Notes: generated from the sequence alone by a model not told the origin. A DNA stretch of 18,085 bases from JBAPRR01 sp049281195 (GCA_049281195.1 JBAPRR010000230.1:1-18085); one strand, 5' to 3'; positions 7,190-14,984 are shown, counted from the first letter of the stretch. Numbers and translations: made by a program.

Positions 7190-7514
7190 ACCACCCGGCA
7201 TCCGCCGCGTGCGGTTACGTAACGGTCACTGTTCAGGCCGGCATCGGCTCGTCAGGAGTTTGCATCTATCCGCGATCAAAACTGTATGCCCGGCAGCGCC
7301 CCGGTCGCCCCGGGCTCTCGGCGGCGTGCCCGTTCCGACGGATGCGGTGGGTCTGCACGTATCGGTCCTACTGACGGTCTCCGAGAGCAACGACTTCAGC
7401 ATGTCACTCGCGCACGACATCGGCTACGCGCTGCTCTGAGAGGAACTCGGTTCGCGACGCCGCGGCGCGCGTCGGTCGAGGGCAGTTGCGCGCTAGATCA
7501 GCCCTGGTTGCGCG
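7190..7514. other. 325-bp region without a convincing gene
   Basis: This lies between the GMC stop and the acyl-CoA dehydrogenase stop, which are convergent. It contains a perfect 10-bp palindrome, GTTACGTAAC (7214-7223), starting 25 bases past the GMC stop, a small CCGC/GCGG stem just before it, and the first copy of a 12-bp repeat. A 76-codon plus-strand frame (7209-7439) has a low-complexity N-terminal half and a more protein-like end (DAVGLHVSVLLTVSESNDF, then SMSLAHDIGYALL). It resembles nothing I know and could be a gene remnant. No T-tract terminator is seen. Confidence 0.4.
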
Positions 7515-7525
7515 CTAGTTGCGCG
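7485..7525. repeat. 12-bp direct repeat at the acyl-CoA dehydrogenase stop
   Basis: GTTGCGCGCTAG occurs at 7485-7496 and 7507-7518, followed by a partial third copy GTTGCGCG (7518-7525). The second copy contains the stop codon of the minus-strand acyl-CoA dehydrogenase (7515-7517). The first copy repeats the same stop-containing string 22 bases further downstream in that gene's direction. Confidence 0.85.
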
Positions 7526-8726
7526 GAACCTCGGACCATGGCCGGTCCTTGTCCGCGCGTGGTTCACCGGGAAGTCCGAGAACGCGCTCGCCGAGGATGT
7601 TTCGCATGATCTCCGATGTTCCACCTTCGATCGAGTTCGCCCTCGCTCGTAGAAACGCGAAGACGGCGTCACTGATGTCGGCGAATCCCGCATGATCGGG
7701 GCGGCGCATCTCGTAACCCTTGGGGTACAGGGTTCCTGCCATTCCCATCAGATCCACGCACAGCTCGAATATTTCCTTGTTGAGCTCCGCCATGGCGAGC
7801 TTCGCCACTGAGCCTTCGGGGCCCGGTGTCCCGGAACGCCGCTTCTCGCTCGCTCTGGTGTTGGTAAATCGGTTCGCCTCGGCCCGCACCCACAGCTGCA
7901 TAAGGCGTTCGCGTTGCACATCGGAGCGCGGCTGCTCTTTGTAGATCGCGATGGCCGCATCGATGGGACCAAAACGGCGGGATCCGTCGCCTGCTCCGAT
8001 CGCGACCCGTTCGTTCATGAGCGTCGTGGTGGAGACCCGCCACCCGGCACCTACAGCGTCGAGGCGATTCGAGTCCGGTATTCGTGCCTCGGACAAGAAG
8101 ACCTCGTTGAACTCAGCGTCACCGGTTATCTGGCGCAAGGGCCGGATATCCACGCCCGGGCTCAACATGTCGAGGATGAAGTAAGTAAGTCCCTGGTGCT
8201 TGGGGACATCGGGGTTGGTCCTTGCTACGAGCATCCCGAAGCGAGAAACGTGGGCGAGCGTCGTCCAAACCTTTTGACCGGTAACCACCCACTCATCCCC
8301 GTCTCGAACAGCACGGGTGGCCAGGCCGGCCACGTCGGACCCGGCGCCCGGTTCGCTGAACAGCTGGCACCAGATCTCTTCGCCGGTGAACAGTGGCCGT
8401 AGGTACCTCTTCCTCTGCTCGGGGGTTCCGTGGGCCACGACCGTCGGAGCGCCCATGCCGTAGCCGATCGGGTTTCGCTGGGCTTCGTTCGGGGCCTGCG
8501 CCGCGAGAAAGGCCTTCTCAACGATGGCCTGGAACACGGGTTCGACCCCGAGGCCCCCGTCCCCCTCTGGGAAGTACACCCAGGCCAACCCGGCGTCGAA
8601 GCGTGCACCCAGGTAGTCGACGGTCGAGCTGGTTGAGGGATCGTGCGTGTTGAGGAACTCTTCTAGACGCTCGCTGACCAAGGCTTCTTGGCCAGAGCGT
8701 GCTGACTGCTTCTCGATGATCGCCAC
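7515..8726 (-). CDS. Acyl-CoA dehydrogenase
   Basis: A ~403-residue FAD-dependent acyl-CoA dehydrogenase, which forms the alpha-beta double bond of an acyl-CoA and passes electrons to ETF. Evidence includes the middle-domain signature QLFSEPGAGSDVAGLATRA, followed by WVVTGQKVWTTLAH; the segment LTYFILDMLSPGVDIRPLRQ; and the C-terminal SIEGGTSEIMRNILGERVLG, whose Glu367 is the likely catalytic base. GTG 8726 is chosen because the next 34 residues upstream (to ATG 8825) are Arg/Ala-rich and run into the direct repeat and promoter region. No clear Shine-Dalgarno precedes either start. It is divergent from the crotonase across ~122 bases, suggesting shared control and consecutive beta-oxidation-type steps on the same or related acyl-CoA. 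The specific substrate is not predictable. Confidence 0.88.
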   Translation of the reverse strand: MAIIEKQSARSGQEALVSERLEEFLNTHDPSTSSTVDYLGARFDAGLAWVYFPEGDGGLGVEPVFQAIVEKAFLAAQAPNEAQRNPIGYGMGAPTVVAHGTPEQRKRYLRPLFTGEEIWCQLFSEPGAGSDVAGLATRAVRDGDEWVVTGQKVWTTLAHVSRFGMLVARTNPDVPKHQGLTYFILDMLSPGVDIRPLRQITGDAEFNEVFLSEARIPDSNRLDAVGAGWRVSTTTLMNERVAIGAGDGSRRFGPIDAAIAIYKEQPRSDVQRERLMQLWVRAEANRFTNTRASEKRRSGTPGPEGSVAKLAMAELNKEIFELCVDLMGMAGTLYPKGYEMRRPDHAGFADISDAVFAFLRARANSIEGGTSEIMRNILGERVLGLPGEPRADKDRPWSEVPRN

Positions 8727-8784
8727 GTTGAAGACGCTACTGGCGGATTCGGCCCGGGCACGAGCCACGGTGGGCCGTAGCATG

Positions 8785-8821
8785 CGGGACGCATCGAACC
8801 GTACGGGACGCATCGAACCGT
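8785..8821. repeat. 18-bp direct repeat in the divergent acyl-CoA dehydrogenase/crotonase spacer
   Basis: CGGGACGCATCGAACCGT occurs twice without mismatch, at 8785-8802 and 8804-8821, a 19-base period. It lies between two divergent genes, starting 59 bases upstream of GTG 8726 and ending 20 bases before the crotonase ribosome site. Paired copies nearly two helical turns apart suit tandem binding by a regulator, but a recent slippage duplication would look the same. Confidence 0.9.
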
Positions 8822-8840
8822 GCACGCGTCGGACCCGGCC

Positions 8841-8846
8841 AGGAGG
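8841..8846 (+). promoter_or_regulatory. Strong Shine-Dalgarno that favours the GTG start of the crotonase
   Basis: AGGAGG lies only two bases before ATG 8849 but five before the in-frame GTG 8852. The spacing fits GTG better, so the mature protein may begin one codon later than the ATG. This is the strongest ribosome site in the window. Confidence 0.7.
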
Positions 8847-8848
8847 AA

Positions 8849-9718
8849 ATGGTGGAAGCGAGCGACTTCGAGGTCATCATCTACGAGAAGGAAGGCTCGG
8901 TCGCCCGGATCATCTTCAACGAGCCTCAACGCGCCAATATCCAGACCGCTCGTCAGGTCGAAGAGATGGAGGCCGCCCTGAGCCTGGCGGAGGACGACGA
9001 CGATGTGAAGGTCGTCGTCCTGAAAGGCAACGGGAACGGTTTCTGCGCGGGGCACGCGATCGTCGGTGTCGAGGAGATGCCCGAGGTGTACCCGACTCAG
9101 GGACCCACCTTCGAACGCACCTGGCAAAGGCACCATTACGGCCTTTTCCTGTGGCCACCTCTTCGCCTGTGGGAGTTCCCGAAGGTCACCATCGCCCAGG
9201 TCCACGGCTACTGCGTGGGTGGGGGAACGGTATACGGGCTTCTTACAGATCTGACCGTGGCATCCGACGATGCTTACTTCCAGATGCCACTCCCACAAGG
9301 CTTCGGCCTTCCCGGAGCTCAGACCATGCTCGAGCCCTGGGTCCTGATGAACTTCAAGCGGACGGCGGAGTACCTCTTCTTGGCCCCGACGATCACTGCC
9401 GATCAGGCACTGGAATGGGGGATGGTCAACAGGGTCGTGCCCCGAGACGAGCTCGAGTCGACGGTGGAACAGATGGCGAAGACGGTGGCCCAGATGCCGC
9501 TCACGACAATCATGGCAACGAAGGCGGGCATCAAGCGGGCCTGGGAATTGATGGGTCTGCGCTCGCATTTCCAGCAGTCGGCGGACCTTGTGGCGCTCGC
9601 CACCCAGGCGACTGATGTGAAGGCCTTCATGGCCAAGACCCAGATGTCGGGTAACCGGCCGAGACAGACTGCCGCAGCACAGGCCGAAGCCGCGTCAGAG
9701 GGAGATCCGGAGGCGTAA
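8849..9718 (+). CDS. Enoyl-CoA hydratase/isomerase (crotonase) family protein
   Basis: A 289-residue crotonase-fold protein. The two oxyanion-hole segments are present: GFCAGHAIVG (65-73) and HGYCVGGGTVYGLLTDL (119-135). Alignment by eye with mitochondrial enoyl-CoA hydratase puts Glu174 (KRTAEYL) at the second catalytic Glu, but the first Glu (the E of the usual PE motif) is Leu148 in FQMPLPQGFGLPGA. It is therefore not a textbook hydratase and may be an isomerase, a hydrolase or another crotonase activity. The C-terminus ends in a low-complexity Ala/Glu/Gln tail (about 268-289). The start is ATG 8849 or GTG 8852. It is divergent from the acyl-CoA dehydrogenase and is followed by a hairpin ten bases after the stop. 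The link to acyl-CoA degradation rests on family and context. Confidence 0.88.
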   Translation: MVEASDFEVIIYEKEGSVARIIFNEPQRANIQTARQVEEMEAALSLAEDDDDVKVVVLKGNGNGFCAGHAIVGVEEMPEVYPTQGPTFERTWQRHHYGLFLWPPLRLWEFPKVTIAQVHGYCVGGGTVYGLLTDLTVASDDAYFQMPLPQGFGLPGAQTMLEPWVLMNFKRTAEYLFLAPTITADQALEWGMVNRVVPRDELESTVEQMAKTVAQMPLTTIMATKAGIKRAWELMGLRSHFQQSADLVALATQATDVKAFMAKTQMSGNRPRQTAAAQAEAASEGDPEA

Positions 9719-9727
9719 TCCGCGAAC

Positions 9728-9749
9728 GTCGGCGGTCACACCGCCCGAC
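9728..9749 (+). terminator. GC-rich hairpin after the crotonase
   Basis: GTCGGCGGT (9728-9736) pairs with ACCGCCCGAC (9740-9749) across a three-base loop, with one bulged C. It starts ten bases after the crotonase stop. No T-tract follows, as is common for actinobacterial hairpin terminators. Termination is inferred. Confidence 0.45.
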
Positions 9750-9807
9750 GGCGGCGGCAGTGCGTCCGGCGCGCACGGCACGAATCACGGCGCGCGATGA
9801 TTGAGAA

Positions 9808-11904
9808 ATGGGCGACGAACACACCTCTGGTAAGTCGCGCCCCGAACCGGTGGATCTGGACAAAGAATGCCTGCTCGAGCAGGCATATCTGGACTACGCG
9901 TACGAGTGTCTGGCCGAGATGTCCGTCAAGACCGGGGCCGCGGTGGCTGATGCCGCGGAGCGTGCGCCGGGCGACTGGGACGCGACGGTCGCCCACATTC
10001 ACCTGACCAAGCGGCTCAGTTCCATTACGTCTGAGGCCGGTCCACTGTGCTTCGGGCGAATCGACGAGGAGGTTACGAAGGACGGCCAGAGGAGTGTCGC
10101 GTGGCACATCGGCCGGAGACACGTAGAGGATGCAACAGGAGAAGCGGTGGTCGTCGATTGGCGGGCTCCTGTGGCGGTGCCGTTTTACCGCGCGACCTTC
10201 CACGACACCTTGGGGCTTCGCCGAAGGAGGCGTTTCATCCTCGACGCCAGGGAACTGGTCGACCTCATCGAGGAGGATTTCGAAAATCCCGACAGCTCCG
10301 CTCTCGCCGCTGCGGGCGGATTACCGGACCCGCTACTCGCGGAGATCGGTAGAGCACGCACCGGCGCGATGCGCGACATCGTGGCCACGATCGCCGGCGA
10401 GCAGGACCGCATCATCAGGGCGCCGCTAGATGTCCCGGTCATCGTGCAAGGTGGTCCCGGGACCGGAAAGACCGCAGTCGGGCTTCACCGCGCCGCGTTC
10501 CTGCTCTACGAGCACCGGGTTCAGCTCGAACGACAAGGCGTACTGGTCCTCGGACCTAACCGCCTTTTCCTCGCCTACATCGCCGAGGTCCTGCCTTCCC
10601 TGGGGGAAGTGGCGGTGGTGCAAACGACACTTTCCGGCCTGGTTCCGGAGTGGCCGGTCAAGGCCATCGACCCGCCGGAGCTGGCTGCCTTGAAGGGTGA
10701 CCCGAGGATGGTCGAGGTCATAGCAAGGGCATGCCGCTTGCAGGTTTCGAGCCCGGAAGAGGTGCTCGTGGCGAATACCCGATGGGGGACTGTCCGGGTC
10801 GATGTCACAGAAGCGAGCAAGCTCGTCGATGCGGCGCTCGACTCCGGGGGATCTGTCGGCAATCAGCGGGCCAGGTTCAGAAGATCGGTGGCCCGCAGTG
10901 TCGCCACCGTGCTCAGCGACCGGCGCGCTGCGGTGATCGATGTTGAAGACGTGGCCAGGGACCTGGCCGCAGATCGGGCGCTGCAACGCGCGCTCGACAA
11001 GATCTGGCCCGCGCGTTCAGCCACATCGGTCGTACGGGCGCTGCTCGGTAAGGGTGTTGTCGCCCAACGGGCAACCGAGGGCATATTCGATGAACCAGAG
11101 CGCGCAGTGCTCCGCAAAGGAAGGTCAGGAAAAGGAAATACCGGCTGGAGTGAAGCCGACCTGCCTCTTTTGGACGAAGCGCAGGCCGTGCTTTCCGACG
11201 GGCCGAAACGATATGGCCACGTGGTTGTCGACGAAGCGCAGGACCTGTCCGCGTTGGCGTTTCGAATGGTGGCCCGGCGCAATCTGTCCGGTCGTTCCTT
11301 CACGGTTCTCGGCGATCTGGCTCAGGCGACCGCTCCCGGGTCGCAGCGCGATTGGCTCGGTGCTCTGGAAGCGCTCGGGATGCCCGCTGGTGGCCGTGTC
11401 GAGGAGCTGACCACCGGATACCGAGTGCCCCAGCAGATCATGGAGCTGGCGAACTCGTTGCTTGCATCCACCCGGCCCACCCTCGTTCCCACGGGATCGG
11501 TCCGACGCACGGACGACGAGCCCGAGATCGTGAGGACCGATGCGCCGGCCGTCGTATCGGAAGCGGTGCAGAGGGCTGCGTTGCTTCTCGGTAAATACCA
11601 GACCGTTGCGATCGTCGCCGTTTCCGATACCGCAGACGCGGTCTACCGACAACTGCAACGAAGCGGCGTTGAGTCCGGCAAACCGGGACAGTCGACGGCT
11701 GCGGGACAGGTCTCGGTGTTGCGACCCGCAGAAGCCAAGGGTCTCGAGTTCGACGCGATGATCGTGATCGAGCCTTCGGACTTTGTTTCGATGAGCGGCG
11801 GCGCCGGACTGCTTTACATCGCGCTCACTCGTGCCGTTCAGCACTTGAGCATCGTCTATTCGAACGAACTGCCGCAGGCGCTCAGTCTCAAGCAGGGCGC
11901 CTGA
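9808..11904 (+). CDS. HelD/HelR-like superfamily 1 ATPase (RNA polymerase recycling)
   Basis: A 698-residue UvrD/Rep-like ATPase of the HelD type. The N-terminal region (~20-70) is the HelD-style helical arm. PLCFGRIDEEV, WHIGRRHVED and VVVDWRAPVAVPFYRATF form the domain that characterises HelD proteins. Walker A is GGPGTGKT (215-222), followed by LHRAAFLLYEHR. Walker B is VVVDEAQD (472-479), motif III is near VLGDLAQATAPG, and the C-terminal motifs are GLEFDAMIV and LLYIALTRAVQHLSIV. HelD proteins remove stalled RNA polymerase from DNA; some actinobacterial members (HelR) protect polymerase from rifamycins. Which role applies here is not visible. ATG 9808 has only a weak GAG before it. It is convergent with the PNPOx gene, with six bases between stops. 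No operon partner is seen. Confidence 0.88.
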   Translation: MGDEHTSGKSRPEPVDLDKECLLEQAYLDYAYECLAEMSVKTGAAVADAAERAPGDWDATVAHIHLTKRLSSITSEAGPLCFGRIDEEVTKDGQRSVAWHIGRRHVEDATGEAVVVDWRAPVAVPFYRATFHDTLGLRRRRRFILDARELVDLIEEDFENPDSSALAAAGGLPDPLLAEIGRARTGAMRDIVATIAGEQDRIIRAPLDVPVIVQGGPGTGKTAVGLHRAAFLLYEHRVQLERQGVLVLGPNRLFLAYIAEVLPSLGEVAVVQTTLSGLVPEWPVKAIDPPELAALKGDPRMVEVIARACRLQVSSPEEVLVANTRWGTVRVDVTEASKLVDAALDSGGSVGNQRARFRRSVARSVATVLSDRRAAVIDVEDVARDLAADRALQRALDKIWPARSATSVVRALLGKGVVAQRATEGIFDEPERAVLRKGRSGKGNTGWSEADLPLLDEAQAVLSDGPKRYGHVVVDEAQDLSALAFRMVARRNLSGRSFTVLGDLAQATAPGSQRDWLGALEALGMPAGGRVEELTTGYRVPQQIMELANSLLASTRPTLVPTGSVRRTDDEPEIVRTDAPAVVSEAVQRAALLLGKYQTVAIVAVSDTADAVYRQLQRSGVESGKPGQSTAAGQVSVLRPAEAKGLEFDAMIVIEPSDFVSMSGGAGLLYIALTRAVQHLSIVYSNELPQALSLKQGA

Positions 11905-11910
11905 CCCCGT

Positions 11911-12621
11911 CTACAGATCCCTTGTACCTGCGGGCCTCGTGTAGTCCGACACGTACTCGGGCGTCTTGATGCCGTCGAGAATGTCCGTCGACGGGATCGG
12001 CGGATCCGTGACGGTGCGAAGCGGAATCTGACCGACCCAGATCGGTATGTCCATGTCCACGTCGTCGTCTTTCGGACCGCCGGTGCGGACCTTCGCTGAG
12101 GACTCGGCGAGGGGCAGGCTGATCACGCGCGTTGCACGAAGCTCGGAGTCGTTGGCGCCTCTTGCATCGGCGGTGCGTCCAGGAACGATGTGCTCGACGA
12201 TGGCGTCGAGAACGCGCCGCTTCTCCGTGGGCTCTGCGACCTCGGTAGCGGTTCCGTAGATCGTGACCGATCGGTAGTTGACGGAGTGGTGGAATCCGGA
12301 GCGGGCGAGGACAAGGCCGTCTACGAGTGTGACGGTCACACATATCTCGGAGCCGATAGCGGCCTTGAGCGCTGCGTTTCCGACGGCGCCATGCAGGAAT
12401 AGCTCATCTCCGATTCGGCCGTAGTTCGTAGGTACGACCCGCACGGTCCCGTTGTCGTTGAGGCCTAGATGGCAGACGAACCCCTCGTCGAGGATCCCGT
12501 CGATCGTCTCCTTCTCGTACCTTCCGCGCTCGGGCAGGCGCCGGACCTTGGTCCTGGCGGTGGGAGGGGTGGCTGCGTCGGAGGTGCTCGAGGCGGCTGC
12601 GTCGGAAGCGGCGGCGCTCAT
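11911..12621 (-). CDS. Pyridoxamine 5'-phosphate oxidase-fold flavin-binding protein
   Basis: A 236-residue protein with the split-barrel FMN-binding fold of the PNPOx-like superfamily (Pyridox_ox_2 type). The core runs from ~35 to ~170: FVCHLGLNDNGTVRVVPTNY, then GDELFLHGAVGNAALKA, then SGFHHSVNYRSVTIYGTATE. The first ~25 residues are a low-complexity Ala/Ser/Thr segment, and the Pro-rich C-terminus (DIPIWVGQIPLRTVTDPPIP) is common in the family. It is unlikely to be canonical PdxH; related proteins bind flavin or heme. ATG 12621 lacks a clear ribosome site. It is divergent from a MocR regulator with only 36 bases between start codons, the arrangement typical of a MocR regulator and its target. 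Confidence 0.85.
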   Translation of the reverse strand: MSAAASDAAASSTSDAATPPTARTKVRRLPERGRYEKETIDGILDEGFVCHLGLNDNGTVRVVPTNYGRIGDELFLHGAVGNAALKAAIGSEICVTVTLVDGLVLARSGFHHSVNYRSVTIYGTATEVAEPTEKRRVLDAIVEHIVPGRTADARGANDSELRATRVISLPLAESSAKVRTGGPKDDDVDMDIPIWVGQIPLRTVTDPPIPSTDILDGIKTPEYVSDYTRPAGTRDL

Positions 12622-12657
12622 CGCGGGTCAACTTTTGTTACAGTACGAATTAGGAAC
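12622..12657. promoter_or_regulatory. 36-bp divergent control region between the PNPOx-like gene and the MocR gene
   Basis: Only 36 bases separate ATG 12621 (minus) from ATG 12658 (plus), so both promoters must overlap the gap and extend into the genes. It is the most AT-rich stretch nearby (ACTTTTGTTACAGTACGAAT), fitting a shared -10 region. AGGA lies close to the MocR ATG. Individual boxes cannot be assigned with confidence. MocR proteins commonly bind such divergent regions to control themselves and the neighbour. Confidence 0.45.
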
Positions 12658-14004
12658 ATGACCATACAATACTCCAACGAGAACAGTGGATCCTTCGATG
12701 GCGGCATCTCGGGTGCGACAGCCACCGAGATAGCAGCGAGCGTCGAGTCGGCGATCAGGGGAAACGCACTCCGACCGGGCGACTCGCTCCCTCCGATCAG
12801 GGCTCTCGCCGCCGAGCTCGCCGTCAGCCCGACGACGGTCTCCGCGGCGTACAAGGAGCTGACCAGAAGAGGGATGGTGATCGGCGACGGGCGCAGAGGA
12901 ACCCGGGTGAGGGCCGCACCGCCCATCTCGGGGCGACTGCCCATAGCGGTCCCGAGCGGCGTGATCGATCTCAGGACCGGGGGTCCCGATCCCGAGCTGC
13001 TTCCGCCGCTCCCGGATGTCAGGTCGATCATGGACCGGGCGCAAGCCCGTTACGGCGACCCGCCGGTGTCTGCACACCTGTCGCAGGTCGCAAGCCAACG
13101 CCTCGACGAAGAGGGTGTCGACACAACCAATCTGACAGTCATCGGAGGGGCCCTCGACGGTGTCGAGCGGGTTCTGGGCGCGTGGTTACGCGCCGGCGAT
13201 CGGGTCGCGGTGGAGGATCCGGGTTACACGGCGGTTCTGGATCTCCTCGGCGCGGTGGGGCTTCGCCCTGTACCGGTGGAAGTGGACGATTTCGGTGTGC
13301 GGCCCGCCCGGCTTCGTTCCGCGCTCGAACGCGGTGTCGAAGCGGTGATCCTCACGCCGCGGGCCCAGAACCCGACCGGATCGGCGTGGGATCGACAGCG
13401 CGCATCAGAGTTGCGAACGGTCCTGTCCGAACATCCCGGCGTTCTCGTTATCGAAGACGATCACGCCGGACCGGCAGCGGGGGTGCCTCTCGACACGGTG
13501 TGCGTAGCAAGGACCCGATGGGCCACGATCTGTTCGGTCTCGAAGTGGCTGGGTCCCGACCTCAGACTCGCAATCCTCGCCGGCGATGCGACGACTGTAA
13601 GCAGGGTCGAGGGCAGGCAGGCACTCGGCACCGGTTGGGTCAGTCACCTGCTTCAGGAGATTGTTGCCGAGCTGTGGTCGGATCCGGAAGTGGCACGGCT
13701 ACTCGAACACGCATCGACGGTCTACTCGCAGAGGCGCGATGCGCTGTGCCGGGCGCTCGGGGAGGAGGGCGTGAGAGTGAATTCTCGGTCGGGGTTGACG
13801 GTATGGGTGCCAGTTCCCGATGAGCACGCCGTGGTGGCCGGCCTTTTGGGTGACGGGATCGCAGTTTCGCCGGGCGAGAGGTTCAGGATCGATTCGCCCC
13901 CCGGAGTTCGCATCGCGTGCGCCGCGCTCGCTGAAGTTGATGCTCCGCGAGTAGCGGCGTCGATCGGCGCGGTGCTCAATCAGCGCGCGGTGCGGACAGG
14001 TTGA
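12658..14004 (+). CDS. MocR/PdxR-type GntR regulator with aminotransferase-like domain
   Basis: A 448-residue fusion of a GntR winged helix and a fold-type I PLP domain. The DNA-binding part (~20-90) shows LRPGDSLPPIRALAAELAVS, then TTVSAAYKELTRRGMV. The aminotransferase part follows a short linker: EDPGYTAVLDLLGAVGL, the TPRAQNPTG loop, IEDDHAGPA, and the PLP lysine Lys296 in SVSKWLGPDLRLA. MocR proteins usually have Tyr in the EDDYD motif; here it is His. Members sense PLP or amino compounds; PdxR-type ones control vitamin B6 genes. A divergent PNPOx-fold gene fits B6- or flavin-linked control, but this is inference. ATG 12658 is chosen because upstream codons run into the PNPOx gene. Its end overlaps the ATP-grasp gene by 29 bases, tail to tail. 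Confidence 0.88.
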   Translation: MTIQYSNENSGSFDGGISGATATEIAASVESAIRGNALRPGDSLPPIRALAAELAVSPTTVSAAYKELTRRGMVIGDGRRGTRVRAAPPISGRLPIAVPSGVIDLRTGGPDPELLPPLPDVRSIMDRAQARYGDPPVSAHLSQVASQRLDEEGVDTTNLTVIGGALDGVERVLGAWLRAGDRVAVEDPGYTAVLDLLGAVGLRPVPVEVDDFGVRPARLRSALERGVEAVILTPRAQNPTGSAWDRQRASELRTVLSEHPGVLVIEDDHAGPAAGVPLDTVCVARTRWATICSVSKWLGPDLRLAILAGDATTVSRVEGRQALGTGWVSHLLQEIVAELWSDPEVARLLEHASTVYSQRRDALCRALGEEGVRVNSRSGLTVWVPVPDEHAVVAGLLGDGIAVSPGERFRIDSPPGVRIACAALAEVDAPRVAASIGAVLNQRAVRTG

Positions 14005-14959
14005 CACCGTGCGCGCTGTCCCCACCTTCGACTCTGTCCATGATCGCTCTCGCCAGTAGATCCGGCGATCCCTCTCCGAACTCGAGATAAAGCGAAGGCT
14101 CGGTCGCTTCGAGCTCGAGCAGCTCGGGACCGTCTGGTCCGGGCAGAAGATCGATCCTGGCGTAGAGGAGCTGGTGGCGTCCGCCCGGCACTGCGTCAAC
14201 GGCGGCCTCGGCCACCTCGATGTCCTCTTTCGTGGCGGAACGTGCCGTGACGACCTGGTCGCGCCACAGGTCAGCGATGAAGCTGGCTTCGCCGCGCAGC
14301 ATCTGCTCTTTTCTGATGGCGTGCGAGAACTCACCGTTCAGATAGATGAGACCGGTCTCCGCGATCTCGTCGACCTTCTCGCGATACGGCTGCACCATCG
14401 CCGTGCGCCCAGACGAGTTCAGTACCTTGACGTGAGCGAGCGCTGCGTCTGAACCCTCCGAGTCCGAGGTATCGAACAGCTCGGTGTCACGGGCCCCCAT
14501 GCTTACCGCCGGTTTCACGACGACCTCGCGATCCTTCAGTTCCGGGCCCAGTTCGACAGGGTCCCCCGGCGAGATGAACTGAGTAGGGACGATCGGCACC
14601 CCTGCCCGTTCGAGATCGCTCAGGTAGTGCTTGTCTGTGTTCCATTCGAGGATGCGCGGCGGATTGAAGATCCGGTCGGTCTTGCGCACCCAATCGAGGA
14701 ACTCCTCGAGCCGGAACACGTAATCCCACGTCGCACGGATGACGATGGCGTCGAACTCGTCCCAGTCAACCGACGCGTCCGTCCACACGACCGGGCGCGC
14801 GTCAGCACCGGCTCGATCAAGCGCCGCGGTGAGGAGGGGTCCTTCCGCCTCGAAGGCGAGGTCGGGCATCTCCTCGCACGTGGCCAGGGCGACGGTGGGT
14901 CTTCTGTTGCCGCCGCTGGCCCTGGGGCCGCCGGAGTGACGCCGCGATTGCGTGGTCAA
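13976..14959 (-). CDS. ATP-grasp domain protein (RimK/glutathione synthetase-like)
   Basis: A ~327-residue ATP-grasp enzyme. The N-terminal pre-ATP-grasp part begins VALATCEEMPDL and includes DEFDAIVIRATWDYVFRLEE. NPPRILEWNTDKHYLSDLER follows, with a lysine expected to contact ATP, then VVVKPAVSMGARDTELF (glycine-loop region), TAMVQPYREKVDEIAETGLI, LLYARIDLLPGPDGPELLEL, and EATEPSLYLEFGEGSPD, with metal-binding acidic residues. ATP-grasp enzymes join a carboxylate to an amine or other nucleophile through an acyl-phosphate; the substrates here are unknown. The start is uncertain: TTG 14959 has GGGAG four bases upstream. Earlier in-frame codons lie in the neighbouring repeat gene. It follows that gene by 25 bases, so the two are probably co-transcribed. 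Confidence 0.82.
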   Translation of the reverse strand: MTTQSRRHSGGPRASGGNRRPTVALATCEEMPDLAFEAEGPLLTAALDRAGADARPVVWTDASVDWDEFDAIVIRATWDYVFRLEEFLDWVRKTDRIFNPPRILEWNTDKHYLSDLERAGVPIVPTQFISPGDPVELGPELKDREVVVKPAVSMGARDTELFDTSDSEGSDAALAHVKVLNSSGRTAMVQPYREKVDEIAETGLIYLNGEFSHAIRKEQMLRGEASFIADLWRDQVVTARSATKEDIEVAEAAVDAVPGGRHQLLYARIDLLPGPDGPELLELEATEPSLYLEFGEGSPDLLARAIMDRVEGGDSAHGVNLSAPRAD

Positions 14960-14984
14960 CGAGCTCCCTACAGAGGTCGGGATT

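Noticed and set aside
7209..7439. 76-codon plus-strand ORF
   Set aside because: Only its last third looks coding and no family is recognised; kept only as a possible remnant in the gap entry.
8663..9615. Long antisense frames over the crotonase
   Set aside because: High-GC shadow frames without domains; the crotonase frame is well supported.
9719..9807. Rifamycin-associated element before the HelD-like gene
   Set aside because: The gap has a terminator-like hairpin and CACGGC direct repeats, but nothing I can identify as that element.
12469..12657. N-terminal extension of the MocR gene
   Set aside because: Gly-rich and antisense to the PNPOx gene; ATG 12658 fits the usual MocR length.
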